A DNA stretch of 64,000 bases from Bretschneidera sinensis (taxonomy: Eukaryota > Streptophyta > Magnoliopsida > Brassicales > Akaniaceae): positions 76,731,138 to 76,795,137 of the forward strand of contig CM043699.1 in the NCBI GenBank assembly GCA_023935145.1. The letters are read 5' to 3'. The notes beneath the pieces were generated by a model. The model saw only the letters and a program-made list of their open reading frames with translations. It was not told the DNA's origin and did no database searches. A program made the position numbers and the translations under genes. Of this stretch, positions 33,624-43,478 are shown one piece after another (position 1 is the stretch's first letter; each line of letters starts with the position of its first letter).

Positions 33624-34588
33624 TGTTGGGAAATCACCTTGGAGATGCCCAGGTGGTGATCTTCCAAACACCCAAGTCTAGAATGACTTGTAAGGAAAAT
33701 AAATAGCAATCGAAGCAGGAAAGAACACAAGAAATTATTATTGAGGTTCGACAATGTGCCTACGTCCCTGTGAGTTCCTCCAAACTCTCTGCACTAAATC
33801 AATGGTTCTTACAATTACAGCAACACCTCTTCAAGAACACGATCAAATATGGATCTTAACAGTTCTTGAATCACCCTTAAGAACACGATCAGATCTTGAT
33901 CTGAACACCGTTCTTGAAGAACGAAAGAAGAGAGAAAAGAAAATTATAAGGTCTTGAGTTACCCTGGAATTTTCCCCAAGAAAATTCCACTTACAAGTCT
34001 CTTGAATCCCTAATCTATACTACTCTCTCTCTAAACATCCAGCCTTTCTACAATGAGATATCTCCTGTGTTTAGTGTCTTCGCACTCTTAAACACCCATG
34101 TGTTCTATTTCACACACACTCACATGTCATCACATGTTATGTCACACTTGTTGAGATTGAAGCTAGGTGACCCTTTATATAGTGCACCAACTTCTTGACC
34201 AATCTTGAAGGTCAATCCCCACCCTTAGATCTTGAGGACCAATCAATTATAGCCCTTCATCAATCTTAAGTGATCCTGTGCATTTTGATCATGCCTCAAG
34301 CATCATTTGAAATCCTAAAACATAAGCATCAGGTGTGCCTCGTGCTGAGGCTTGGTGCTTCATGCTGAGGCTTGGATGGGCTGGGCCGCTGCACGGACCA
34401 ATGCACCCTCTTCATTCTTTCTAGGCGCCACGGTATGGGGGAGGCTGAGCCACAGCGCACACCTCCTCCAGGTCTTCTCCTTTGCTGGTGGCCGCGGCGC
34501 ACAAGGCTGGCTGCGGCACACACCTCCAGACCTGATACTGTTGAACCTCCATTCTTGCAACCGTTTAATCCTTGGACAAATACCAATA
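33624..34588 (-). repeat. C1 right (5') LTR
   Basis: Homologous to the left LTR throughout. Its outer terminal CA is mutated to TA at 34588. TATA box TATATAA (minus) at 34175-34181. Confidence 0.9.
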
Positions 34589-34593
34589 AACAT

Positions 34594-35260
34594 CTTCATG
34601 GATCCTTTACTGTTGAGAAAGTTTGTGGAAAAAGCACAACTTAGTTCTTTGAAAGAACTGATGATGTCGGGTTTTAGATGGGAGTACCATATACTAGTAG
34701 TGGAAAGGCTCGGCAAATCAACGCATTTGGGTGGCATTGTAGCATCATGGTCATTTTGTAAAGTTAGTGGTGATCCATAGGGTTTGTAGTACCATCATAG
34801 GCCTTGATGATGGGCATTATAAAATATCGTGGGAGAGGAGCATCGAGAATGTCCTGCGTGAAGGGAGGAGCTTGAGAGTTGAGCTCATCCAAAACATTGG
34901 TACTTGCTTCTCTTATTCCTCTGTCCATCTCTTTCAGCTTTTTGTCCAGATCAGTATAGTTTTTGGAGGTAGAGAAACCTTAAGATTTTGACATAGGGTT
35001 AGGAGAGGATCCAGTGGTGGATTGACTGTAATCCAACTGATTGATGTTTAGATGCCTTATTGGCCGAGGGCTTTATCGAGGTGGTAAAGGCAAAATGGGA
35101 TGAGTTTACTCCCTAAGTTTGGCAGCTAAGCATGCTACTAGCTGAGTGAATTCCTTGAATTTCTCTTGAGTAACCGGCACGGCTGGGTCTAGTGCGATTG
35201 GAAACTCTAGATTCCCCTGAACATTGGGATTCAAAGGGTTTGATTGGGAAATATCATATT
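34594..35260 (-). pseudogene. G3 gag, N-terminal half
   Basis: Translation shows LDELNSQAPPFTQDILDAPP, PRYFIMPIIKAYDGTTNPMD and WYSHLKPDIISSFKELSCAF (34600-34880), the Tat-type gag. Upstream to 35260 it reads KFKEFTQLVACLAAKL, and then the sequence meets the G5 LTR. Stops occur at several points. Confidence 0.8.
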
Positions 35261-35273
35261 CAAAGGGTTTGAT
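35229..35273. repeat. 29-bp junction duplication at the G3/G5 boundary
   Basis: ATTCAAAGGGTTTGAT occurs at 35229-35244 and again at 35258-35273, immediately before G5 LTR homology begins. Confidence 0.75.
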
Positions 35274-36058
35274 AATAAAAAATATCAGATTTGTACAAGA
35301 AAATCTGAACTATTATGCCAAACAACGGTGAGGCTTCATCTTCAACCTTAGCTGAAGATTCTAGCCACTCATAACTATGAAACTATAATTCATAATAAAA
35401 GTGCTAAACATTAAACTAAAACAACTAAATAAAAAGAAATAAATAACTTTACATGGGAGAAATTCCACTTGCTGATGGGCAGCGCTTCCCCTCGTGGTAG
35501 CAAAGCCTTCGGGATCCACCAAAATGCTAGCAGACGTCCACCGGTTAACACCAAAGTGGCCTAGGAATTGCACACTGAATGATGAAGTGGAGTGGGTCTT
35601 ATATAGGCAAATACCACGAGTGCAATGTGTTTCCAATCCGATGTGGGATATGGGATATAGAAATGTGTTTCCAACCGATGTGAGATGTGGGATTTAAGTC
35701 TTCACATGCCCTTCAAAACTTCTGTTCATGCTGAAATCCCGCACAGCCTGACCTTTGTCTACTAAAATGGCCATAACTTTCTGTAGAAAAATCATTTTTA
35801 TGAGCCGTAAAATTCTCCAGAAAATAGACTTCTGGATATTTCTAAGCGTATATGGCTCATATCCTGGTTCTTCTTGAATCAATACAGTTTAATTTTGAAA
35901 GATGATTGATCTGTACGGGCAATTCTGGCAATTTTAGTGAAACTCCTTTCCCAGTGCTTGTAAACCTGAAAAACAACGAAAACAACTCAAAGTAACAAAA
36001 TCCTAAGCTAACAAATGTAAATTAAGTGGTCAAAATATGCAATATTTTTCTTTCATCA
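35270..36058 (-). repeat. G5 left (3') LTR, truncated
   Basis: Matches 39797-40589; the first 490 bp or so of the full LTR are absent. TATA box TATATAA (minus) at 35599-35605. Contains the shared U3 block (about 35746-35960). Confidence 0.85.
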
Positions 36059-36073
36059 AATACCCCCAAACTT
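36059..36073 (-). promoter_or_regulatory. G5 polypurine tract
   Basis: The minus strand reads AAGTTTGGGGGTATT before the LTR start TGATGAAAG. Further G-run copies lie inside the 3' UTR at about 37201-37210 and 37301-37311. Confidence 0.75.
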
Positions 36074-37479
36074 ACATTTTGCTAATCCCTTAGCAAAACA
36101 AAATAAATAAAAAAAAAAAACTAAATGAAAAACAAAGAACATAAAGATATGTTCAGTATTCATGGCATCCAAAAATTTAAGGAGCATTTAAAATCATGAG
36201 ATTCATTCATGAGCAAGCTTAAATAAGTCCAACCCATCTTCACAATGAATAAGAATTTAAAACCTAATTACTTACAAGAGGCATGGTAAGACATCACAAG
36301 CTTGAATCAGTGTAAAGTGATTTAGCATATACAGATGAGGTTTCCAAATAACTTCAATGTACAAGGTAATCAAGTCTCAAGATCCACAGAATTTCTCATC
36401 GAAAAGAACAACGATGGCATAGTTTTTTTATTTTTTTTTATTTTTTATATATCTATATATATAAGGCTCTGCTATGTTTAGTTCCCTTAAGCTTTCTAAT
36501 CGACCCATGTAGCGAGTGTTGAGTCAACGACTCCTAAACCAGATGGTTTTAGGGCATTAGGTGTAAAAACACCCCTAAGAACTTACTAACTCGAGTCAAA
36601 AAGGCTACGAAATTAAACCGACCTTAATACTACCAAGCAAAATTCCACCTTTTGACGTGAACACTCACTGCTTACTGAGGCAAGAGGTCCAGTTACTCAG
36701 CAAAAAGTTTCGCAATGATCATTATGAATAAAATTCCCACCTTTTGACGTGAACACTCACTGCTTACTGAGGCAAGAGGTCCAGTTACTCAGTGGAAAGT
36801 TTATTGATGATGATCATTATAAATATTACTAGTATTAGTTGTTGTTTTATATATATATATATATATATATATGCCCAAGTGTTTATCCAACAAGTTATCC
36901 GGTTTCAGTTAAGACAAGGAAATGTATACATTCAACTCACTTGTCATACCTCACACAAATATGTGCTGATGTGCTCGTGTTAGATTAGATCAAACATATG
37001 AATTCTCGAAAATGCCTAAAGTAAGTAACTAAAGTTTAAACTCTATCATCAGATCATATGTTCAAAGTTTTAAACTCACAAATGAAATCACATCACAATT
37101 TTTCAGAACAACCAAAATTTTCAGACGAACATGAACATGCATTTGTCTTTACGACAAAAAGATAACAAATTAGGACAAAGTGTGTGATGTGTCTCCCATA
37201 CCCCCAAACTTAAATTACACATTGACCCCAATATGTGACTAATATGGAAAGAGCTGACCTGAGATATGGAGAACTATCTGGACTGGTATGGCTCATAGCA
37301 TACCCCCAAACTTGAACTGAAGTACGCATTGTTCCTGAAAAATAAAAGAAACTGGAAAACAAAAAATACTGGAAACAAACATTAATCATAAAAATGCAAA
37401 ATAATAAATAAACAGAAAAGATAAGCTGTGGGGTGCCTCCCATGAGCGCTAAGTTTAACGTCTTCAGCCAGACCCAACA
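36074..37479 (-). other. G5 3' UTR with conserved blocks
   Basis: Close relative of the G2 and G7 3' UTRs. Contains the duplicated block (about 36642-36710 and 36732-36800), a (TA)n run (36849-36872), the hairpin ATTG/CAAT motif (about 37219-37235), a T-rich tract ending in CAG (37335-37337), and the conserved hairpin motif (37428-37475). The motif directly follows the RT fragment, which marks the pol deletion. Confidence 0.75.
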
Positions 37480-37959
37480 TTAGTAAACATGCCCAACTAA
37501 GCACTCCACCATCTGATCATTAAATAGGAATGGAAAATTATCAGGCCTAGTGGCAGCATTCAACTTACGGTAGTCTATACTCACTCTCCCTCCTAACTGA
37601 ACACGAGTTGGCATCAACTCGTCGTCCTCATTCTTCACTACCGTTAATTCAGCATGTTTTGGCACGACTTGAATCAGGCTCACCCACTTGCTATCAGAGA
37701 TGGGATAAATGATCCCTACCTCTAACAGCTTAATATCTTCTGCCCTCACAACCTCTTGCATAGCAGGGTTGAGCCTTCTTTGTGGCTCCCTCGATGGCTT
37801 AGCATTCTCCTCCAACTGTATCGTGTGTATTACCAACGAGGGGTTGATTCCCTTGACATCCTCAATAGTCCAGCCTATAGCTTCCTTATGCTCTCTTAAC
37901 TCGTCCAATAATTTCTCCTCTAGAGCATCACCCAAATCTAAAGCTATAATTATAGGCAA
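37480..37959 (-). pseudogene. G5 RT N-terminal fragment
   Basis: 160 codons: LLDELREHKEAIGWTIEDVK, QRRLNPAMQEVVRAEDIKLL and GRVSIDYRKLNAATRPDNFP. This is the Athila-type RT finger region. It stops at the position corresponding to LAGH, well before the catalytic box, and the sequence then enters the conserved 3' module. There is no active site. Confidence 0.85.
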
Positions 37960-37973
37960 AGAATCTGCTGAAC

Positions 37974-39203
37974 CTAGGAACTTATACTTAAGATTGTCCG
38001 GTAAAGGCTTAAGTTTTTTCTTGGGGGTTCAGGTGTTGTGGTTTCCTCCGTCTCATTGCTTTCTCGAGGATCAGACTCTAAAATGGCATTCACTTCCTCG
38101 AGTAACTTATCTAAGCCCAAGTCCTCTCCAAAGTGAGCAAAGCATGCCTCCAGGGGGTCCTCAATGCGGGATTCATCCATAGTCTCCTCTGTCTTACTAC
38201 TCTCCCGAGGAGTAGACTCCAAGATAGTATTTGCTTTCTCAAGTAACTTATCTAAGTCTAAATCCTCTCCAAACTGAGCAAAGTCTGCCTCCATAATGTC
38301 CTCAGACTTCCCTTCTTTCTTGGGCGCTTGTAGTCTCTCAAGGTAAGGTGCTTTAGGTAAAAATGACCTAGAGAGATCCTTAATAATAGGTGTGGCTGTA
38401 GATGACTCAGCATCTCTCTTTTCTTTGTTGCCACTTTCTTGCCCTTGTTGCATAGCAGGGTTCTCCTCCACTTGATTGTCCACTTGTCTCCTAGACAAGT
38501 ATGGGACAGTTGATTGCACTTGTTCCTGCCAATGCACAGGAGTTGATGGATTTCCCACCATAAACTGTTCCTTTGGGTTAGGCTCAGGTTGACTGGGGAA
38601 CTCTCCTTCCTCTCCTTCACCCACGTAACTTGCGATTTGATTTATTTCACTCTCTAGCTTGGCAATTGCTTGGGTGTTTTCTATTGTTGCACTCATCACT
38701 TCGCTCATGGATTGGATAGTCATTTTCATGTACTCCTTAAGGGTGTCCTCAAGTGACAGTGAAACTGGCGCAGGTGTTTGAATAGGAGCTTGGTAAGCAG
38801 GTAATGGTGCTGGATAGGCTGAGTGACTATAACTTGGAACTAGCGGAGGAAATTCGGGAGGGTATTGATTGTGAGCTTGATAAGGGGCTCCTCCCTGATT
38901 CCTCAGTTGGTTCTGCGTCCATGAAAAATTAGAGTGGTCCCACCACCCTGGATTGTATGTTTCGAAGTAAGATCCATTTGATTGCCAACAACAGTCATTG
39001 AAAGCATTCATTTGTTCCATGGGATACTCGGCACAAGCCGGCATTGATGGACAATTCTGTGCTAGATGCATAGGACTAGCACAGATGGAACAGCTATCAA
39101 CATTGAATGTGTTGGCAGCATTGATGGACGGGCCGGTCATTTTCAGGTACTCCTTAATGGTGTCCTCTAAAGACTGTGAAACCGGCGCTGGATTCATCCA
39201 CAT
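37974..39203 (-). CDS. G5 gag-derived protein, 409 aa, open
   Basis: The longest open gag-type frame in the window apart from the broken 425-codon frame in G1c. A zinc knuckle CSICASPMHLAQNC (C-x2-C-x4-H-x4-C) lies near residues 37-50. A Pro- and Gln-rich stretch follows (about 75-160), then acidic repeats. Two segments repeat internally: APVSQSLEDTIKEYLKMT (start) with APVSLSLEDTLKEYMKMT (about 145), and ADFAQFGEDLDLDKLLEKAN with ACFAHFGEDLGLDKLLEEVN in the C-terminal third. The start lies only about 75 bp from the primer-binding site and the capsid domain is missing. The open frame may be recent or retained by chance. It overlaps in context with, but is frame-separated from, the RT fragment. 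Confidence 0.65.
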   Translation of the reverse strand: MWMNPAPVSQSLEDTIKEYLKMTGPSINAANTFNVDSCSICASPMHLAQNCPSMPACAEYPMEQMNAFNDCCWQSNGSYFETYNPGWWDHSNFSWTQNQLRNQGGAPYQAHNQYPPEFPPLVPSYSHSAYPAPLPAYQAPIQTPAPVSLSLEDTLKEYMKMTIQSMSEVMSATIENTQAIAKLESEINQIASYVGEGEEGEFPSQPEPNPKEQFMVGNPSTPVHWQEQVQSTVPYLSRRQVDNQVEENPAMQQGQESGNKEKRDAESSTATPIIKDLSRSFLPKAPYLERLQAPKKEGKSEDIMEADFAQFGEDLDLDKLLEKANTILESTPRESSKTEETMDESRIEDPLEACFAHFGEDLGLDKLLEEVNAILESDPRESNETEETTTPEPPRKNLSLYRTILSISS

Positions 39204-39277
39204 ATTTTTTTTTTGGATAACTAACTAGTAGAAAAATAAAATCAATTCAGACCAAAAATTTTCACAAACCAAACAAT

Positions 39278-39295
39278 TCCCCAACAACGGCGCCA
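39278..39295 (-). promoter_or_regulatory. G5 primer-binding site (tRNA-Asp)
   Basis: The minus strand reads TGGCGCCGTTGTTGGGGA, one base off the tRNA-Asp complement. Confidence 0.85.
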
Positions 39296-39301
39296 AAATC
39301 T

Positions 39302-40589
39302 TGTTGTGAGTTTTAATTTACTCGCAAGCGCACGAGTCGTTTGCAGTATAGCGTTGTGCAAGTGCGAGGTCGAATCCACAGAGAATTGTGTTGTGAAAAT
39401 ATAAATTTATCTAAACTAATCTTATCTTAACCTAGTTTCGAGTTTTGTATTATATGTTGCAAAATAAATAAAAGCTAAACTAAATTAATTTTAAAAACTA
39501 ATAAAAAGACTAAGGTTTCTGAATCCACCCCGCCAAAGTTAAGCATATAACTCAATGTTCTAAAGATAGCCTATCAAAACATTCCATGAATCCATCTATA
39601 TGACAAAAAAACAAAGAATATCCCAATTAAACCAAAATCATCCAATGTATCCGCTCTCAACAAATCACAAAGGAAATCCAATTTAACTGAAAACGATTCG
39701 ATGTATCCATAAGATGAAACACAAGGAATATCCAACAGAACAATTTAAACTCAATCAATCACAAGATTAACTCAAATATTTGACGGAACATTTATACTAA
39801 AAAATGTCAGATTTGTACAAGCAAATCTGAACTATTATGTCAAACAACGGCGAGGCTTCATCTTCAACCTTAGCTGAAGATTCTAGCCACTCATAACTAT
39901 GAAACTATAATTCATAATAAAAGTGCTAAACATTAAACTAAAACAACTAAATAAAAAGATATAAATAACTTTACATGGGAGAAATTCCACTTGCTGATGG
40001 GCAGCGCTTCCCCTCGTGGTAGGAAAGCCTTCGGGATCCACCAGAATGCTAGCAGACATCCACCGGTTAGCATCAAAGTGGCCCAGGAATTGCACACTGA
40101 ATGATGAAGTGGAGTGGGTCTTATATAGGCAAATACCACGAGTGCAATGTGTTTCCAATCCGATGCGAGATGTGGAATATAGAAATGTGTTTCCAACCGA
40201 TGTGAGATGTGGGATTTAAGTCTTCACATGCCCTTCAAAACTTCTGTTCACGCTGAAATCCCGCACAGCCCGCACAGCCTGACCTTTGTCTACTAAAATG
40301 GCCATAACTTTCTGTAGAAAAATCATTTTTATAAGCCGTAAAATTCACCAGAAAATAGACTTCTGGATCTTTCTAAGCGTATATGGCTCATATCCTGGTT
40401 CTTCTTGAATCAATACATTTTAATTTTCAAAAATGATTGATCTGTACGGGAAATTGTGGCAATTTTAGTGAAACTCCTTTCCCAATGCTTGTAAACCTGA
40501 AAAACAACGAAAACAACTCAAAGTAACAAAATCCTAAGCTAATAAATGTAAATTAAGTGGCCAAAATATGCAATATTTTTCTCTCATCA
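39302..40589 (-). repeat. G5 right (5') LTR, 1288 bp
   Basis: TG at 39302 (minus-strand end CTCACAACA) and CA at 40589. TATA box TATATAA (minus) at 40121-40127. Shared U3 block at about 40279-40491. Confidence 0.9.
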
Positions 40590-41089
40590 TCCACCATATC
40601 CGAGAAGATTGATATCATGCATCTTTGGAATGTGGCTAGAGCATTGCATAGGCCAAACATCATCCTCCTAAAGGTAAATGTCCCAAATAGGCAGGTGAAT
40701 GTTGTCTTCTCTTGATCCTCCAGCGCAATCGAAACTAGATAATAACCTGATAGACCATCAAGAAAACAATAAAAATCATGCCCTGCTAGTTTTTCCAACA
40801 TCTTATCAATAAAAGGAAGTGGAAAATGATCATTTCTACTAGTTGAATTTAGTTTCCTGTAATCAATGCACATTCTCCATCCTATAGTTATCCTAGTGGG
40901 CACTAGCTCATTTTTCTTGTTTCGCAACACTATAATCCCAGACTTCTTAGGCATAACATGAATTGGACTAACCCATCTACTATCTGAAATAGGGTAGATA
41001 ACTCTTGTATCTAGGAGTTTTAAAATTTCTTTCTTCACTACCTCTTGTAGGTTAGGGTTTAGTCTCCTTTGAGCTTCTCTCATAGGTTT
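40590..41089 (-). pseudogene. G6 RT, middle part
   Basis: Open from the solo LTR junction: QRRLNPNLQEVVKKEILKLL, GWRMCIDYRKLNSTSRNDHF and FYCFLDGLSGYYLVSIALED (palm start, FLDG), up to ISIFSDMV. The sequence is interrupted by G5 just before the second catalytic box. The reading frame itself is well kept. Confidence 0.85.
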
Positions 41090-41094
41090 GGCAC

Positions 41095-42644
41095 TGATGA
41101 GAGTCATAAAATGCATCTAAACGATACTTAATTGTTAGCATTTTAGGGTAGATCAAGGTTGGAATTACACTTTTATACCTTAATAACTCTAAAGTGTTAT
41201 TTTTTGAATCGTTGACTTATTTCAGTGCATTTTCAGGCACTTTGAGCTTAAAAAAGAGATAGAAAAGCTATCATCATTTTAAACACGAAGCTTCAATGAA
41301 TACTCGAGTGAGATAATGGTCGCGGAAGAGCCAAGATGAAGAGAAACCAAGAAAGGAGTTTCACTAAATTGCCAGAATTGCCTGTGCAGATCAATCATTT
41401 TTGCATATTAAACTGTATTGATACAGGAAGAACCAGGAGATGAGCCATATATACTTAGAAAGATCCAGAAGTCTATTTTCTGGAGAATTTTACGGTTCGT
41501 AAAAAGGATTTTTCTAGAGAAAGTTATGGCAGTTTTAGTAGACACAGGTCAGGCCTCCAGATCAGCATCCACCTAGCGCCACGCCCCTCACTTTCCAGCA
41601 CTGCACCCCTCACTTTCCAGCGCCCACTCATTCCAAGACCAAATTAGGGCTGTAAAATGACATTTTTTGGATCAAAATGCCCCTAACTATTTGTGCTCTA
41701 TAAATATATCTTTAAGGAGTGTGCAGCCAGCATCTTCAAAGGGGAGAGCATCCTAAAAAGGGGATCCAAGGGATCCAAATCCAGAATATTTTCAAGTCTT
41801 TTGAGGGCTAGAACTCAAGGGGAGAGCATCCATATTGTTCTTCCTCCTTGAACTCCATAGCCAAGAAATTAAGGGGAGAACATCCATATTGTTCTTCCAC
41901 CTTGAGCTTCATAGCCAACTAATCATCAAATAAGGGAAAGGGATGAATCCTTAGGGATTTGTTGTTCTTTTTTTCCTGTTCTTGATTCGGTTGTACGGAT
42001 TTATTGTTCAATATTTGTTGTGATTCATTCTTTGATTAAGTAAGAAGGATTTGAGTTCATGTGATAGCTGCACTTTTTATTCTTCTTCTTTTAGATTTTC
42101 TTAACCCAGTGATTTCATGCTCCTCCCCCACATAAGTCTAGTCATGCTCTTCTTATGTGATGTTGTTTGGATGTGATTGATTTCGGTAGATTTATCTTAT
42201 TTATTGTCTATTACTGCGATATTATCATTGAAATATATTGTCGTTTCTTGATAATCTTTAAGATCGGTCGTATGTGCTTAAATCGAAATCAATGAGTGAT
42301 TTATAGCAATTACGTTACATTATAAATGTGCTTGATTGAATATATTCCGATTGCTTGTTTGGGATGTTAAACTTGCAATCGAGATAAAAACAATTGAATC
42401 AAGAGTAGAACAAGGCAACAAACCTAAGGAAGATTCCCGGAACCTTGTTATTTCTCATTTGTATTTCATTATATTTATGCAATTTCTCTCGCAATACATC
42501 ATTATCAAAACTCGTATTTTATCGTTTAACTTTTATCGTTCGTTTTAAGGTTCACACCTTTCCTTTGTAATTAACTTGTTTCCCTGTGGAATCGACACCC
42601 CAAAGCCATGCTACAACAACCGTGTTATACTTTGGGCGTAATCA
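41095..42644 (+). repeat. Solo LTR of family G1, opposite orientation, 1550 bp
   Basis: Starts TGATGAGAGTCATAAAATGC and ends GGGCGTAATCA, flanked by the 5-bp TSD GGCAC (41090-41094 and 42645-42649). No internal sequence, so it is the product of LTR-LTR recombination. TATA-like TATAAAT at 41699-41705. Contains the shared U3 block (about 41350-41560, in inverted orientation relative to the other copies). It interrupts G6 RT. Confidence 0.93.
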
Positions 42645-42649
42645 GGCAC

Positions 42650-43049
42650 CGTCCTCTAAAATGATCTTATGCATACATGTAGCAGGACTAATAACCCTAA
42701 TGTCACTTATACTCCATCCTATGCCTCTCTTAAGTCCACTAAGCTTCTTCACAACTCTCTCCTCTTAGGTTTGGATCAAAGTAGATGAAATAATCACATG
42801 ATATATGTCTCCCTCTCCTAGAAATATGTACTTAAGGTGCTTAGGTAACTATTTAAGTTCAAGCTTAGGTGGAGTAGTATCTTCCCTAGGTAGGGAACTT
42901 GGCAATTCTAAAGGTTTGCTAGACTCTTCTTGGGGTGACACTGGTATTGCACTATCTAACATCTCCTGATACCCTTTAGTCTCATTTTCTAGTGTTTCCT
43001 CTACTCTCTCAGTTGTAAGAGCAACTTCAAGCTTGTCCTCTATTTCTAT
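42650..43049 (-). pseudogene. G6 protease-RT linker and RT start
   Basis: Translation shows GIGWSISDIRVISPATCMHK just right of the solo LTR, joining the RT part on the other side across the TSD, and a charged linker upstream. Stops are present in the linker. Confidence 0.7.
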
Positions 43050-43478
43050 CTATAAATAAGTGTCATAAACAAGTGAGTCCACACAATCAATAAAAGAACA
43101 CTCATCGTTAGTAGAAATAGAAGGAGTGGTTAGATAATCAAACACTTTAAATTGTACAGTCTCTCCCAAGACTGTCATCGTTAACCTCTCATTATGGACA
43201 TCAATAATAGTCTTGGTTGTGGCCATAAATGGTTTACCAAGAAGAATTATGTGCTCCTTGTCTTTAGATGGGGTTCCTTCCATCTGCAATACCACGAAAT
43301 CCACAAGCACAATTACTTTGTCTACTTGCACCAATATATCCTCAGCTATTCCTTTAGGATATTTAACTGACCTGTCAGTGAGTTGAAGGGACATAGTTGT
43401 TGACTTAAGCTCCCCCAAACCTAGTTGCAAGTATATCGAATATGGCATGAGATTTATACTTGCTCCTAAGTCGAGCAT
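43050..43478 (-). pseudogene. G6 aspartic protease
   Basis: 142 open codons. The active-site motif LDLGASINLMPYSIYLQLGL is intact for Athila-type proteases, followed by IILLGKPFMATTKTIIDVHN. The frame upstream is shifted, so it is not joined to gag. Confidence 0.8.

Larger units (their letters stand above)
28570..34588 (-). mobile_element. C1: copia element (TNT1-like), complete ends, internal pol deletion
   Basis: LTRs of 968 bp (28570-29537) and 965 bp (33624-34588), TSD AACAT at 28565-28569 and 34589-34593, length 6019 bp. The primer-binding site matches initiator Met tRNA. Order on the minus strand: gag, protease, integrase, partial RT, RNase H, as in copia. It is inserted in G3 gag. The coding region has scattered stops, one frameshift in integrase and a deletion in RT. 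The lineage guess (Tork/TNT1-like) rests on gag and pol wording from memory. Confidence 0.9.
22341..35260 (-). mobile_element. G3: Tat-lineage gypsy element, 5' end missing, split by copia C1
   Basis: Minus-strand element with 3' LTR 22341-22801, polypurine tract, tandem 3' UTR arrays, integrase, two RNase H-like regions, RT, protease and gag. Gag is interrupted at 28565/34593 by C1. The 5' LTR and leader are absent: gag sequence ends near 35260 against the truncated G5 LTR. Every domain has stops or frameshifts. The sequence types (IRYGIP-like integrase core, VMPFKLKNAG in RT) and the 3' UTR arrays fit Tat. Confidence 0.8.
35270..40589 (-). mobile_element. G5: Athila-like element with large internal deletions
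   Basis: The right (5') LTR is complete (39302-40589) and the left (3') LTR is truncated (about 35270-36058). The internal region is only 3.2 kb: a gag C-terminal frame, a short RT N-terminal piece, then the conserved 3' module. Most of the gag capsid, the protease, the RT core, RNase H and integrase are missing. The right end lies in the RT of G6, but G6 does not continue on the left, so sequence was lost there together with part of the LTR. Confidence 0.85.
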
